DNA from: Strongylocentrotus purpuratus
Lineage: Eukaryota > Echinodermata > Echinoidea > Camarodonta > Strongylocentrotidae
Direction: 5' to 3'
DNA length: 64,000 bases
Assembly (NCBI RefSeq): GCF_000002235.5
Contig: NW_022145613.1
Span: 5,878,447 to 5,942,446, forward strand
The notes below the pieces were generated by a model. That model had not been told where the DNA came from and made no database searches. It saw only the letters and a program-made list of their open reading frames with translations. How positions within the stretch are numbered: the stretch's first letter is position 1; each line of letters starts with the position of its first letter. This document shows, piece by piece, positions 1-12,100 of the stretch. A program made the translations under genes and the position numbers.

Positions 1-2034
1 GACTCTGTTCTAAATGACCTTAAAGACAAGCACGCACCTTTAATAACTCGCACAATCAGGTGTCGTCCTAACGCACCTTGGTTCAATGAAAAATTACATG
101 AAATGAAACGGATCTTACGACGCCTTGAGCGACGTTGGATTGCTTCTAAATTAGAAGTTGACAGACAAATTTTCAAAAACCAATGTTATGAATATAATCG
201 CATGATCAAACAATGTAAACAAAACCATCATTCAAAACAATTTGAAGGTTGTAATTCAAAGCAGCTATTTCAAAAAGTCAACAAATTGTGCACACCAAAA
301 GTACCCAAGGTGTTACCTTCTGGCGATTCTGATCTTTCACTTGCAAAACGTTTTTCTGACTTTTTTACAGACAAAATTCGGAGTATCAAAAATGTTCTTA
401 AGGATTCATCAAAAACGGATGTTTCCATATCCATGCTTGATTCATGCAATTCTTCATTTCCTGAATTCTCACCAGTATCAGAAAATACTGTCAGAGTTAT
501 AATAATGAAATCTCCATCAACTTCATGTAGTCTCGATCCGATGCCAACATGGCTGCTTAAGAACTGTTTAGATGAGCTTTTACCAGTCATTACCAAAATT
601 ATAAACATGTCTATTCAAAGTGGTCAATTTCCTGATGTTTTGAAATCGGCACAAATCACTCCTCTTTTGAAGAAACCAAATTTGGATTGTGAAATTTTGA
701 AAAACTATCGGCCTGTTGCCAACCTTAAGTTTCTTGCTAAAACAATTGAACGTGCTTGTGCTTCTCAAATTCAGGGCTATCTATCATCAAACAATCTGTG
801 TAGTAAAATGCAATCTGCTTATAGATCTTCTCATAGCGTTGAAACTGCTCTTTTACGTGTATATAATGATTTGTTGTTAGCTGTGGACCAAGGTGATGAA
901 GCTGTTTTAATACTTTTAGACTATTCTGCGGCTTTCGATACTATCAGTCATGATGTTTTTCTTGATCGCTTACGTAATAGATATGGTGTATCAGGTACTG
1001 CCTTGAATTGGTTTAAAACCTACTTTATGAATCGTTCACAATCTATTGTCATTAATGACTCATTATCCAAACCTCATGTTCCACTTGAAGGTGTTCCTCA
1101 GGGATCCGTCATCGGCCCTTTATCATTTATTCTGTACACTGCACCACTTGAAGATATTATTGAAGCGCATGGTTTAGGCCGAATGATATATGCAGATGAC
1201 ACCCAAGTTTATGTTGTTTTGAAACGTGATTCCGACCATTCTGTTATTACTAAACTTGAAAGATGTATAAATGATATCAAAGCTTGGTCCACTGCTAATG
1301 ATTTGAAGTTAAATGAGGATAAAACCGAGGTTATACATGTAACATCTCGATTCAGAAAGTCCTCCCATTTACCATCTGTCGAAATTGCTAATGTTCAGAT
1401 ACAACCTGTCAAAAGTGCACGTAACCTTGGTGTCATCTTTGAAAATGATCTTAGGATGGATGATTATATAAAAAATATTTGTCGCTCAGCTTCATATGCC
1501 TTGTACAAGATAGGTGGTATTAGAAATTTTCTTGATAAAAAATCTACCGAAACGCTTATACATGCATTTATTACATGCCGTCTTGATCAATGCAACAGCC
1601 TTCTTTATGGCCTTCCGGAGTCGCACATTGCAAAACTCCAGAGAATCCAAAACTCTGCTGCCAGGCTTGTAACACGCACACGTTCTTGTGAACACATCAC
1701 CCCAGTACTTCGCGAATTGCATTGGTTGCCGGTGACGTACCGCATTATGTACAAAATCTTAGTTTTAACTTATAAATGCATTCATGAATTGGCACCAATT
1801 TATCTGCAAGAATTAATTGAGGAATACAAACCCTCACGCAATTTACGGTCATCTTCACAATTAAACCTCGTATCTACTTCTGTGTCAACTCTCTCTTATG
1901 GTAATCGCTCCTTTCGCAAAGCTTCTGCTGAACTTTGGAACAAATTACCTTTAAATGTAAAAAACTGTCAAACCGTTAACCTATTCAAAACTAGTCTCAA
2001 GACACATTTATTCAAAATTGCGTTCGATGATTAA
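1..2034 (+). CDS. LINE ORF2 protein, C-terminal part with reverse transcriptase
   Basis: This encodes a reverse transcriptase that copies LINE RNA at a nicked target. The frame runs from base 1 (no start in the window) to TAA at 2034. It begins with the linker motif PWFNEKLHEMKR, typical of the stretch between endonuclease and RT. RT landmarks in order are NYRPVANL, a YRSSHS block, the catalytic block LDYSAAFDTI, GVPQGSVIGP and the active-site box YADD at 1189-1200. The C-terminal region (HWLPVTYRI, then the LWNKLP block) is typical of CR1/L2 elements. No stop or frameshift is seen in this part, so the copy may be young, but the 5' part is unseen. It is a transposon gene, not a host gene. Confidence 0.92.
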   Translation, partial: DSVLNDLKDKHAPLITRTIRCRPNAPWFNEKLHEMKRILRRLERRWIASKLEVDRQIFKNQCYEYNRMIKQCKQNHHSKQFEGCNSKQLFQKVNKLCTPKVPKVLPSGDSDLSLAKRFSDFFTDKIRSIKNVLKDSSKTDVSISMLDSCNSSFPEFSPVSENTVRVIIMKSPSTSCSLDPMPTWLLKNCLDELLPVITKIINMSIQSGQFPDVLKSAQITPLLKKPNLDCEILKNYRPVANLKFLAKTIERACASQIQGYLSSNNLCSKMQSAYRSSHSVETALLRVYNDLLLAVDQGDEAVLILLDYSAAFDTISHDVFLDRLRNRYGVSGTALNWFKTYFMNRSQSIVINDSLSKPHVPLEGVPQGSVIGPLSFILYTAPLEDIIEAHGLGRMIYADDTQVYVVLKRDSDHSVITKLERCINDIKAWSTANDLKLNEDKTEVIHVTSRFRKSSHLPSVEIANVQIQPVKSARNLGVIFENDLRMDDYIKNICRSASYALYKIGGIRNFLDKKSTETLIHAFITCRLDQCNSLLYGLPESHIAKLQRIQNSAARLVTRTRSCEHITPVLRELHWLPVTYRIMYKILVLTYKCIHELAPIYLQELIEEYKPSRNLRSSSQLNLVSTSVSTLSYGNRSFRKASAELWNKLPLNVKNCQTVNLFKTSLKTHLFKIAFDD

Positions 2035-2145
2035 TTATCTCTGTTCACTTTGATGTGTATTCCATATGTATTGTTATTTGTAGGTTTATTTGCATTTTTA
2101 GTTTTGTATAAGATGTAATTGTATATCAGTCTATTTTGTGTGTAT

Positions 2146-2174
2146 AGCGCTTAGAGACTTCGGTGGTAAGCGCT
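2146..2174 (+). other. LINE 3'-terminal stem-loop
   Basis: AGCGCTTA (2146-2153) pairs perfectly with TAAGCGCT (2167-2174) around a 13-nt loop, just before the (ATT)n tail. In L2/CR1-like LINEs such 3' hairpins are thought to be recognised by the element's own reverse transcriptase. Confidence 0.75.
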
Positions 2175-2185
2175 TTATAAGTAAC

Positions 2186-2350
2186 GTTTTTATTATTATT
2201 ATTATTATGAGGAGGATGACGATGAGGGGGAGGAAAAAATGGCGGTGATGATAATTTTGATGATGATAATTATGAAAATGATGATGGTGGTGATGACAAT
2301 GATGATTTCGGTTAGAAAGATATCACTAACGAGGATGATGATCATGCACA
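2186..2350 (+). repeat. ATT then GAT-rich simple repeat
   Basis: An (ATT)n tract, the LINE tail, runs into imperfect GAT/GATGAT repeats. Long open frames here such as Met-rich stretches are products of the simple repeat. Confidence 0.8.
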
Positions 2351-2449
2351 TCATAATCTGTATTATGGGCTCTTATAATTATGATGCTTTCAGAACAGAG
2401 TTAAGTTCAATATTACGACTTATTTCGTATTCATCTGACCTCTTCGCAG

Positions 2450-2560
2450 ATTGTCCAGCCAATGGTTACCAATGTAATGGAGCTGATATCTGCCTGCTGA
2501 TCGAGTACCTGTGCGATGGCTGGTATGATTGCCCTCAAGGAGACGATGAATACGATTGTG
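2450..2560 (+). CDS. LGR exon: LDL-receptor class A module
   Basis: The exon is 111 nt with phase 1 at both ends, bounded by tcttcgcag and gtatgt. It encodes a complete LDLa module with six Cys in the family spacing and the acidic calcium-binding end (CDGWYDCPQGDDEYDCG). In RXFP receptors the LDLa module is needed for signalling rather than for high-affinity ligand binding; whether that holds here is inference. Phase 1-1 exons are typical of shuffled LDLa modules. Confidence 0.93.
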
Positions 2561-5500
2561 GTATGTCATGACAAAAGTAATGATTACTTTGTATTACTCA
2601 AAGTTGTACCGCAATCATAAAGCGTTTTAAAGAAAAAAATTAGAGCCTCAATTCAAGCTGTGCTAATGACGACCTTTTTTCTTTTTGTTGTTACTATGTA
2701 TAATTCAAAATGGCATTATGTTTTGTTTGTATTTTGAATGCATTTTATGCATATTTTGATTATTTTGTAATTTTTCGATGCATGTCTATATTGTTATGGC
2801 GACTTTATCACATACCTCGTGATTTTAAGGAGTTTTGCCTCCTTATTACATTGTAAATATATTTAATTCTATGTTCATTTTTATTACAAACTAGAAGGAA
2901 ATAAATGTTGACTGAATGTTGTAAACGTATCATGATGATGTAATTCGTTGTCTCATCCTTATGCACACTAAACCCCTTCCTCTTAAAAACGCCACAGGTC
3001 CCCTAAAGTGCCCTTCAGGTTTTATTTGTGGCTACGCCCCTTACAACATCAAGTACGAGCCGAGACACTACTGTGGGTCGTCAGACTGGTTACCTTTCTG
3101 GATTAATGCTTCAAGCGCCTGGAGGACAGACTACGGTGAAGTCACCCCCAAAGTTACAGTTATTCTGTGAGTATAATGTAAATCCTCGAAGATAGAGTTG
3201 AGCATTGAGCTGTTTAAAAAAAATTGTTTGTAATTGTCTCGGTCATTGTTGTTCATGGTGATCCACGTTAACTAATACGGTATTCATTTCATGATATATG
3301 ATTGTGTCAAAGCTGTGTTAATTCGATGCCTATTGCATGTGGAAAAATGATCAGAGTGTTTTTTTGTTTTATTACTGTATTTCCAGGAATCTTCGTGAAA
3401 TTCATCATAGTAGTACAAGTAGTAGTAGTTGTTGTTGTAGTAGTAATATAATACACTGTCGCTCATAAAGGTGGAATATTTTTGTTTTATCCCAATTTTT
3501 GGAATTATTTTAAAAATAATTTAAAAATAATAGATCTAGATAATAGTATACATTCTCAAATTATATTGAATAATAATTTGCCAATGTGTGTTTTGCGTGA
3601 CTGCTAAAGCATGTGTATGCTACTATGCTTATCAACTAGGGGACCTATGCCCATAAGTCATAAATGACAGTAATGAGGATTAATGCCCCACAAAAGGGCA
3701 CTAATATAGCACATCGACACGGTTTTGATGCTGGGGCCTCACAGTTACGAGGCCATTGCTTTGTCACTGAACCGTGACTGTACGCAGCGGGGGCTAGGGT
3801 AGGGGGCAGTTTCCATAAATAAAACAAAACAAAGAAAATGCAATAAATTTTCAATAATTTATTGCATGTTACCCCGGTCCCTAACATACAAAAATCTTCT
3901 GTGTGCCCATGCCTTGAGCCATAATGCATGGCCGTTCAGAGAATTTGTTTATGTTGGGGACCGGGGTAAAATGCAATAAATTATTTAAAATTTATTGCAT
4001 TATCTGTTTTTTTTTATTTATGGAAACTGCCCCCTACCCTAGCCCCCGCTGCGTACAGTCATGGTTCAGTGACAAAGCAATGGCCTCGTAACTTTGAGGC
4101 CCCAGGATCAACACCGTGTCGATGTGCTATATTAGTGCCCTTTTGTGGGGCGTTAATCCTCATTACTGTCATTTATGACTTGAGGGCGTAAGTCCCCTAG
4201 TTAAGAAGCATAGTAGCATACACATGCTTTAGCAGTCCCGCAAAACACACATTGGGAAATCATTATTCAATAAAATCTGAGAATGTATACTATTATCTAG
4301 ATCTATTATTTTTAAATAATTTTTAAAATAATTCCATAAATTGGGGTAAAACTAAAATATTCCACCTTTATGAGCGACAGTGTAGTAATAATAATAGAAG
4401 TCGTACTTGAATTTATTTCATGAAATAGTGTCATGGCTTTGTTAATTCGATGCCTATTGCATGTGGAAAAATGATCAGAGTGTTTTTTGTTTTTTTATTT
4501 CTGTATTTCCAGGAATCTTCGTGAAATTCATCATAGTAGTACAAGTAGTAGTAGTTGTTGTTGTAGTAGTAATATAATAGTAATAACAATAGAAGTCGTA
4601 CTTGAATTTATTTCATGAAATAGTGTCATGGCTTTGTTAATTCGATGCCTATTGCATGTGGAAAAATGATCAGAGTGTTTTTTGTTTTATTTCTGTATTT
4701 CCAGGAATCTTCGTGAAATTCATCATGACGATTTGGAAGTGGGAACATTCCTCGGTCTTCCCAATCTTAGCCTGTTGTAAGATTCATTTTTAAATCTTAT
4801 GCCTATACACACTTAAAATATTAAAGTATTTATAAAGCCCCAGCTTTCATTAACTGATTTTGAAATTGTACCCGAAAATCTAGCTACCATTACCTTCATT
4901 CTAATAATTGTAAGTGAAAATATACAATTTTATGACTATTATTACAATTTTTATCTACACATAATTTACTGTTGTTGTTATTGTTGGTGTTGCTAATGCT
5001 GTTATCATTTCTATTATTTTCATCATTATATTCTAGATATTAACATGCTTTTTTAAATAAATATCACGGAGAAGCAAAGACAAAAATAATGTCCATTTTA
5101 TTTTTTCATTACGTCATGTCAAACAGAGATATGACATCGTGTGGGTTAACCCATCTAAACCCGGGAGTCTTCGAAGGCTTGGCCAGACTCAAGAAACTGT
5201 GAGTCACCTCTTTTTATCAATTACTTATATCTCCGCTGCTTCCCCTCTTCTTCCTCTACCTCCTCCTCTTTCTGCTCCTGCTCCTGCTCCTGCTCCTCCT
5301 GCTCCTGCTCCTGCTCCTCTTGCTCCTGCTCATCCTCTTCCTCCATCTCTTCCTCCTTCTGCTCTTTCTGCTCCTGCTCCTATTCCTGCTCTTCCTTCTC
5401 CTCTTTCTGCTCCTGCTCCTGCTCCTGCTCTTCTTTTTCTTCCTCCTCCTCCTGCTCCTGCTCTTCCTCATCCTCCTTACGCTGCAGTGTGTCCTCCTCC

Positions 5501-8500
5501 TCCTCCTATCTCATAATCTTAAATAAAGTTTCTGCTGTGCTTTTTATGTGGATGAAGCTTGAATTTCCTCATCTACCAAACACAAAGAATCTATTTTGTA
5601 AAGATAAATCTTAAAGGTAATACAAAGTTTTGGTATGGGGTCATGAATTTGGTTCAAATGAACATATTGGAAGCATATACGATCCTACAATATTCAGTGA
5701 TCGTTGTCGCGGTCGAAATCGACTCTAAAGTTATGAAATTGTAAATAATAAACATTTTATGTTGAATAGCTCCCTCTCAATGTCAAGATATTAATTAAGC
5801 TATAAAACGATGTTTATTGACTGAAATCGACCGATTAGCTATTCTCGTTCGGAAATTATATGCCACAACTACATACTCTGAGATTTTCATGGTCGCAGCT
5901 ACCATTGTACGGCCGTAGGAGCCATTTGAAATTTATCAAAATTTACCGGGAGCACCGGTAAATCTTTATATTCAATTTTTCTCGAAAGCAGAAGTGTTTT
6001 AGGGGCTAAAATTTCTGGTGTTTTTAATACATCCACAGGGGCATCCAAATATATCAAAATTGTAAAGAATCACTATCCACCCATTTTTCAAAATTTCCCA
6101 AAACTTTGTAATACCTTTAATATCTTTTGAGCTGTAAATTATGTGAGCAGATATTGATGCGTTGTCTGTTCATTAGATGGAATGTCCATTTTAGTTCTAA
6201 AAATGTCAGCTTCGTGATAAAAAGTTTCATCACCTTTAAATATAACGGCAATTTGGTGTTAACATTAGTGATTTTTTTCGTTCCATCCAATTTTCATTCA
6301 GAATCCTGGCACACAATGAATTAACAATGCTTGAGAGTTGGACGTTTAAGGGTCTTTTTAATTTGGAATATTTGTAAGTACATAATCTCTCTTTCAAACC
6401 TTTAAAGATACTATTTCCCTTTTGCAGCCAACATCAAATTCTGTAGAACTTTGCAGGAACTATGAATATGTAATGTGTGTCCTATCTGTGAAATGTAAAC
6501 GTTAGCAGTGTCCTAATATTCAAATTATGCAAGGAAACCCATTTACTTGCTAGACTTCACTGTCAGACACTATTGGGTGACTGGCTTTTTTTCCTTCTTT
6601 GGTAATAACATACATAAAATGAGCTGTAAAGGGTACATGAGCATTATCCCACTTCTTGTAATGGCCAAAATTAAACTGATTGAATCTTTGTGCAGCACAA
6701 AACGTACGACTATTCGGTACAATGGTCTGAAAATCAGACTATTACTCACTGACCTTGTAGCACTTAAGTCGATTTGACAACTAATAGTCGATATTTTCTC
6801 ACTTAAAGACATTTTCAAGCCCCCTTTTTTTAGGGAAGTGCTAAATTAGTATTATCTTTCAAATGCCTTTGGAATTTAACCTTTTCATTTTTTTGGCCTG
6901 CAAATGAGACATAGTACCTTTAAAACCATTAACAAATGATGAAAATTCTCTCTTTTGATGACAAGTAGTGTTATTATCAGTAGCAGAAGTAGTAGTAGTA
7001 GTAATGATCATTATTGTAGTTGTTGTTGTTGATGCCTTTGTAATACTTGCTATTACTCTGATATTAATTCGATAATGTACTAAATGTTTGATTTCGAAAC
7101 AATTCTTTTTCATAAGTAAAATTGATTTCATGTATAGCACAATAGATCGTTCTGCTTTTTGATGGAAGGAAACTCGTACTCCTCTTTTTGTTTATCTATA
7201 TACTCAAAACTAATATATTTCTCTTTTGTTTAAAGGTACTTGGAATTAAACGTGATACATGAATTCAATGAGGGGTGTTTTAAAGACCTAAGACGTATCA
7301 TATCCATGTAAGTGATATCAGGTATACATGAATTTTAAGGATGGTTACGCTTTAACACTGATTATTTGATATACAAATAATTATATATATATATCAGAAA
7401 ACTGAATTTGTATTTATCTATTCATTTTTTTATTTTGATTTTTTTGTAAGGGTAGCCCATTCACCAATAAGTATGGGGGATTTAAGTCGTTTCCAAGCTC
7501 TATTCGGGATATCGGGTTATATTTTCGCGTGAAATACTACCGCGTCATCAAATCATGAATGATCTTAAGAAAATGAATTGCAACACATCACAATGCCATC
7601 TTTTTTTACACTTAATTACTAAGTATGTTTAATATACACTTAATACTACACTCAATAGCCGACTTAATACGTAAATCAAAGTGGAATCTGTGCAGTAACA
7701 TTTTGCGGCGCTTTATATAAACTCTAAGTTTAAAGCTTCGGTATTAATAGTATTAGTGTTAAATATATAAAAACATATCCGACTTCTTAAGTATAATAAT
7801 GTTTCCAACGGTTTGTATATAGAATTCAACATTTTCTTTGATGTAGTTCCACGGCAACATATTTTTATATACATGGCATATTTTTTTTCAAGGGCTTCAA
7901 TCAAAATTCGGAGGCTGTCCTTTCAAACTAAATCATGGATAATTTTTCATTCTTTTTTTAAATATTTTTTTTACTGTTCCTCTTTTCATGCAGAGACCTA
8001 GAAAACAACACAATAACCCATATCAGACCTGGTGCATTCCAAGACGTAGGCCAAACACTAGAACGATAGTGAGTTTCTTTCCTTCTCCGTCTTCTCTTTC
8101 TTCTTCTTCTACTTTTCTTCGTCTGTCAACTTTCTTTCTTTCTTTTTTCTTAACCTCTTATTCAAGATCACCTTTATCATTTGGGTTGATAAAATCATGG
8201 AAATGCCAGTCAGGACATGATATAAGAGCGATCGATTTTTGTTGTCGTACTGTATTATGGTAGGTATCAAATCAGCTTACGGTCCACGCTTTTAAACCGT
8301 AGTCCTTGGATCAGCATAGGCATATATATCGTCCACTTAGGGCCAGAAAGGCGTAAGGTTTATGTAATGTGTGAGTTGCTAACACCTTTCTGGCTCTCAA
8401 AAGATGATGTTCATCCATCTTAATGGTTATTCTCTCTTTTACACTCTTGCTCTTTGTAGGAGCATCGATAAAACTCTTCAATAACATTACGATTCGTTTC

Positions 8501-9067
8501 AAGGACATTTCTGCCATATGGATTCAGTTTATACCACTTCTCAACCTTTATTCCACCACTCATGTTTTAAAAAAAAACAAGATGCCTTCATTCACATTCA
8601 CTCTCTGCTTGGGTATATAATCATGAAAAGCGGCTTTAAAGTCCTTCTCCATCCATCAAACCGTGCTGATTCCTTGAAGGCATTGTTTAACAATGTTTCC
8701 AGTTTTACAAATCTGAGATGCATGGCCCTACGTGTTATCAGTGTCTGTGGTATGGTGTATTATTAAAGTCCTAACAAATTTGTGCTTCTAAATGATCATG
8801 AAGTGCCTCAAAAGAGAAAAAACCTTTGAGTGACCGGTTTTATTATACCAATATGTTTTTTTGAAGTAATTTAAAAGGAATAAAACACTGAGCCTTGTGA
8901 CCACAAGATTATTAGATCAGCACCACGTTCTGAATGTTAGGTGGTTTTTCTTCATTGTGTGACATACTGTAAGAGATCTGTTAAAGAAATTTAAAAAATG
9001 CTTTACTTCAACGAATTCTGATTTGCTTTCTTTTTTTTCTTCTTTGTCTTTTTGTCTCTCTTTCTCC

Positions 9068-9103
<36 letters not shown>

Positions 9104-12100
9104 TTCCTCCTCCTCTCTCTCTCTCTCTCTCCCTTTTACATCCCCTCTACCCCTCTCTTCCTCTCCCCCTCTCCCATCCCATCCCTCTGGCTCTATGTGT
9201 CATTTTATCTCTGTCACGACTGTTTTTCTCCGTAACCTTGACTTCAATGTCACTATATGACACTCTTTGTCTCTTTGACCCGTTGTCCATTACGTCAAAC
9301 TCAAGCCTGCTGCATGGAAACCTCATGACATCAATCAATTCTTCGATGTTTATCGGTTTGACAAACCTGCAAAGAATGTAAGTATATTCTTTAAAATTAT
9401 ACTAAACAATACACGACCCTGAATGTAACCTCATCAATCATGTCAGGTTTAATTTTACGCCTTAGCTACCTTGTATTCATGTGGCATTTATCGCATTTTA
9501 TTCATAAGATCTTATCGAAAGCAACTTCAATGAGCTTATCGGTATAACATTTCTTAATAACTTTCCTTTCACTAAAGCAGTTTGATAATTTGACAACATA
9601 TATCCGTCCAATAATACTTAACTGTCATGTTCTCATTTATCATGGGTCAATCTTTTTTCTGTTTATTATTAAAAAAGGAGATGAAGAAATTGTATTTGAT
9701 ATCTCGTCATGCTTGGCAGGCACATAATAGATGTATACGCTTTGTTGTTCAAGGTCGAATAATCAAAGGTTTCCTTTTTTTTAATCCTTGTTTTTCATTT
9801 CATTTCTGTAAGTTTTCTAATGTTTTTATTGGAAAAAAATTCCGAGAGATCATCCAATGTCAAGCATTTTTCCTTTTTAAAATAATAAAGTCGTCATCGA
9901 TAAATATCCTGTGTCGATTTTGATTAGTTCGGTATGACGGATGAACTTCCTTCCAAGCTTGTTTGTGTCCATGAATTCAACAAAACATATTTCTAAAAAT
10001 AAATTGTGCCAAAGATCGGCCAAAGTCGTTTATTAACAAAAAGGATAAAGTTATCCGGCCAGATAATTAAAACCTGATGTATGTTGTCCTATTATAGTTT
10101 TCAAAACTTATAACAGAACTGATTATGAATATGATCTAAGGAAATTTTAAAAAGTATTTGGCGTCACCTGTGCAATGGGAGGGTCTCTCCTCCCGACATA
10201 ACTGATTCGGATGTGCAGGTAGACCACTACACCAGGGTTTCCCCCCTACTCTTATTGGAATAGTGCAGTGGGTTCGTAATGTGTAAAAGTGGGGGAATAT
10301 CCTCTGTACGGGGCCTCCATTAAACGCCCTGTACTATCTGAGGGACTGAGAGTTTTCCACGTTATGAAACAGGGGAGGGGCACGTTAACACATTCATCCA
10401 CATGGGTTTGAACTTTGATTCGAACCCACGATCGATGTTCGACAGGCAGACGCATTACCGACTGACCCAACCAACGTGCCTCCTCGAACGAATGCACCTA
10501 CAAGATATACATATCATTTAGTCTACGACCTGGACCAACACTGCCGGGGTGCATTACCTTAGTATTATATCTACCCCACTCCCATCCCACCCATATTTAT
10601 AGAGAAGTCCACATCACTGGCTCGTTAACAGTAGCGACCCGTTCTACACCCTCTCCTTCTGGTTACTATATGTTGCCCGACCTTGAGTACACAACACCAA
10701 ATCCCCCCTTTAATTTTTCAATTTTCAGAATTGTGCCCCTCCCTTTAGAGAGTCCTATAGCCATCCCTGATGTACATTTCCAGGAAGTCTAATATTCTAT
10801 TTTCTGCTAAAAATTACACAGCAATTTTGACAAGAATCAACTCAAGTACATTGAACCCGGGGCTTTCCAGAACTTATCTACGGTATCTGACTTGTAAGTT
10901 TGATGCCATGTTTATGATGAAATATATTTAGTTTTAGTGATGTAGGTGTCATGTAATTTATATTTTTCAATTTTTTGGTTAATTCTACAATGTGTACAAT
11001 CACTATTTCTCATTGTAAATGTAAACAGTTTTTCCCAAACCAAAAAAAAAGAGAAGAAGTTGTTTCATTGAATTAAAATAATACAAAGCAACGGTTCAAG
11101 CAAGAACAAAGTTACCTTTAAATCAAGATCATTATTTTCATACGGTCATTTTCGGTAAAGTATGCGTGTGTGTGTGTGTGTGTTGGTGTGTGTGCGTGTA
11201 GTGTTAATGTGTGTGTGTTCGGTGCATATCAGATACTAAGCCTACCAGTGGTTCGCCCAACCCCTCCCCAACTCTCTCTACCATTCACTCTTTAAGGTGT
11301 CTCTTTAAATTCAACATTTTTAATTTTTTCATTCATTTTTATTCCAGGCTCATTTCATCAATGAATCCAGAACCTTACCTCCTTTATCCCGGTATATTCG
11401 ATGGTCTGGATTCCTTGAAGGCTTTGTAAGTATCCATCTAATAACGGAGTGTTTTGATATCATGAAACGTAGGTGTTAGTGGTAGGAACAGTACTGTTCG
11501 GCAAACGTACTTTTCATTTGAGTAGACGTCTTAAATCAGGGTGTGAAAAACTCTGTTCCCGCTTTCGTTGACTTTTAAAACATGCAACGGATCGCTTTAG
11601 TCGACTTTTATCACACATAAAGACGTGTAAAAAATATCAGACATTTACAGATAGGTCTACACCAACATTTTGGCAGTCGCTGGATTCAGTACCGGGCAAA
11701 CAAATGATTAAGGTTCAAAGCCAGATAGTTTCGCTTGAAAAGGCTTTTTTTTTTACCAAGCACGAGGGCTTACCTTTTTAATACAATCCACATGAAATCA
11801 TATTGCTCTGACACATGCACATCACTATCTACAAAAAACATTTCAGTAGTAGATTGGTATGTTATGAATGTAATGAACCAGCTGATGATTTCCTCTTATA
11901 TCACCTTAATTCATAGATACGTGTATGACCCACGTTTGTGTTGCTTGTTACCCGAGCAAGCAACCTGCGTTGTCCAGGAACCTCCTCATCCTCTCTTTAC
12001 ATGCCGTAAGACGTTTCTTCAGAACACTACAATCAAGGTCTTCATCTGGATCCTTGGTTTGAGCGCCCTCTTCGGTAACTTCTTTGTCATCACCTTGAGG

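Larger units (their letters stand above)
1..2190 (+). mobile_element. CR1/L2-type LINE, 3' half (5' end outside window)
   Basis: The window opens inside the second ORF of a non-LTR retrotransposon. The reading frame is open from base 1 to the stop at 2034. A short 3' UTR follows, then a terminal stem-loop (2146-2174) and an (ATT)n tail from about 2188. The hairpin plus short microsatellite tail is the usual 3' end of CR1/L2-group LINEs. The endonuclease half, if present, lies upstream of the window. The element sits in what should be an intron of the LGR gene that follows. Confidence 0.9.

Noticed and set aside
5139-5516. Pro/Ala-, Leu- or Arg/Ser-rich ORFs
   Set aside because: Products of the CTCCTG microsatellite; the real feature is LRR exon 2 at 5127-5198 in another frame.
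8459-8720. Possible extra LRR exons (IKLFNNITIRFKDI; LFNNVSSFTNLRCM)
   Set aside because: No acceptor/donor pair gives the phase 2-2 exon needed, and the Leu spacing is off. At most decayed exons.
11735-11916. Extension of the 7TM exon upstream to an ATG at 11735
   Set aside because: The open frame is intronic; an in-phase acceptor at 11915-11916 joins the preceding LRR exon.
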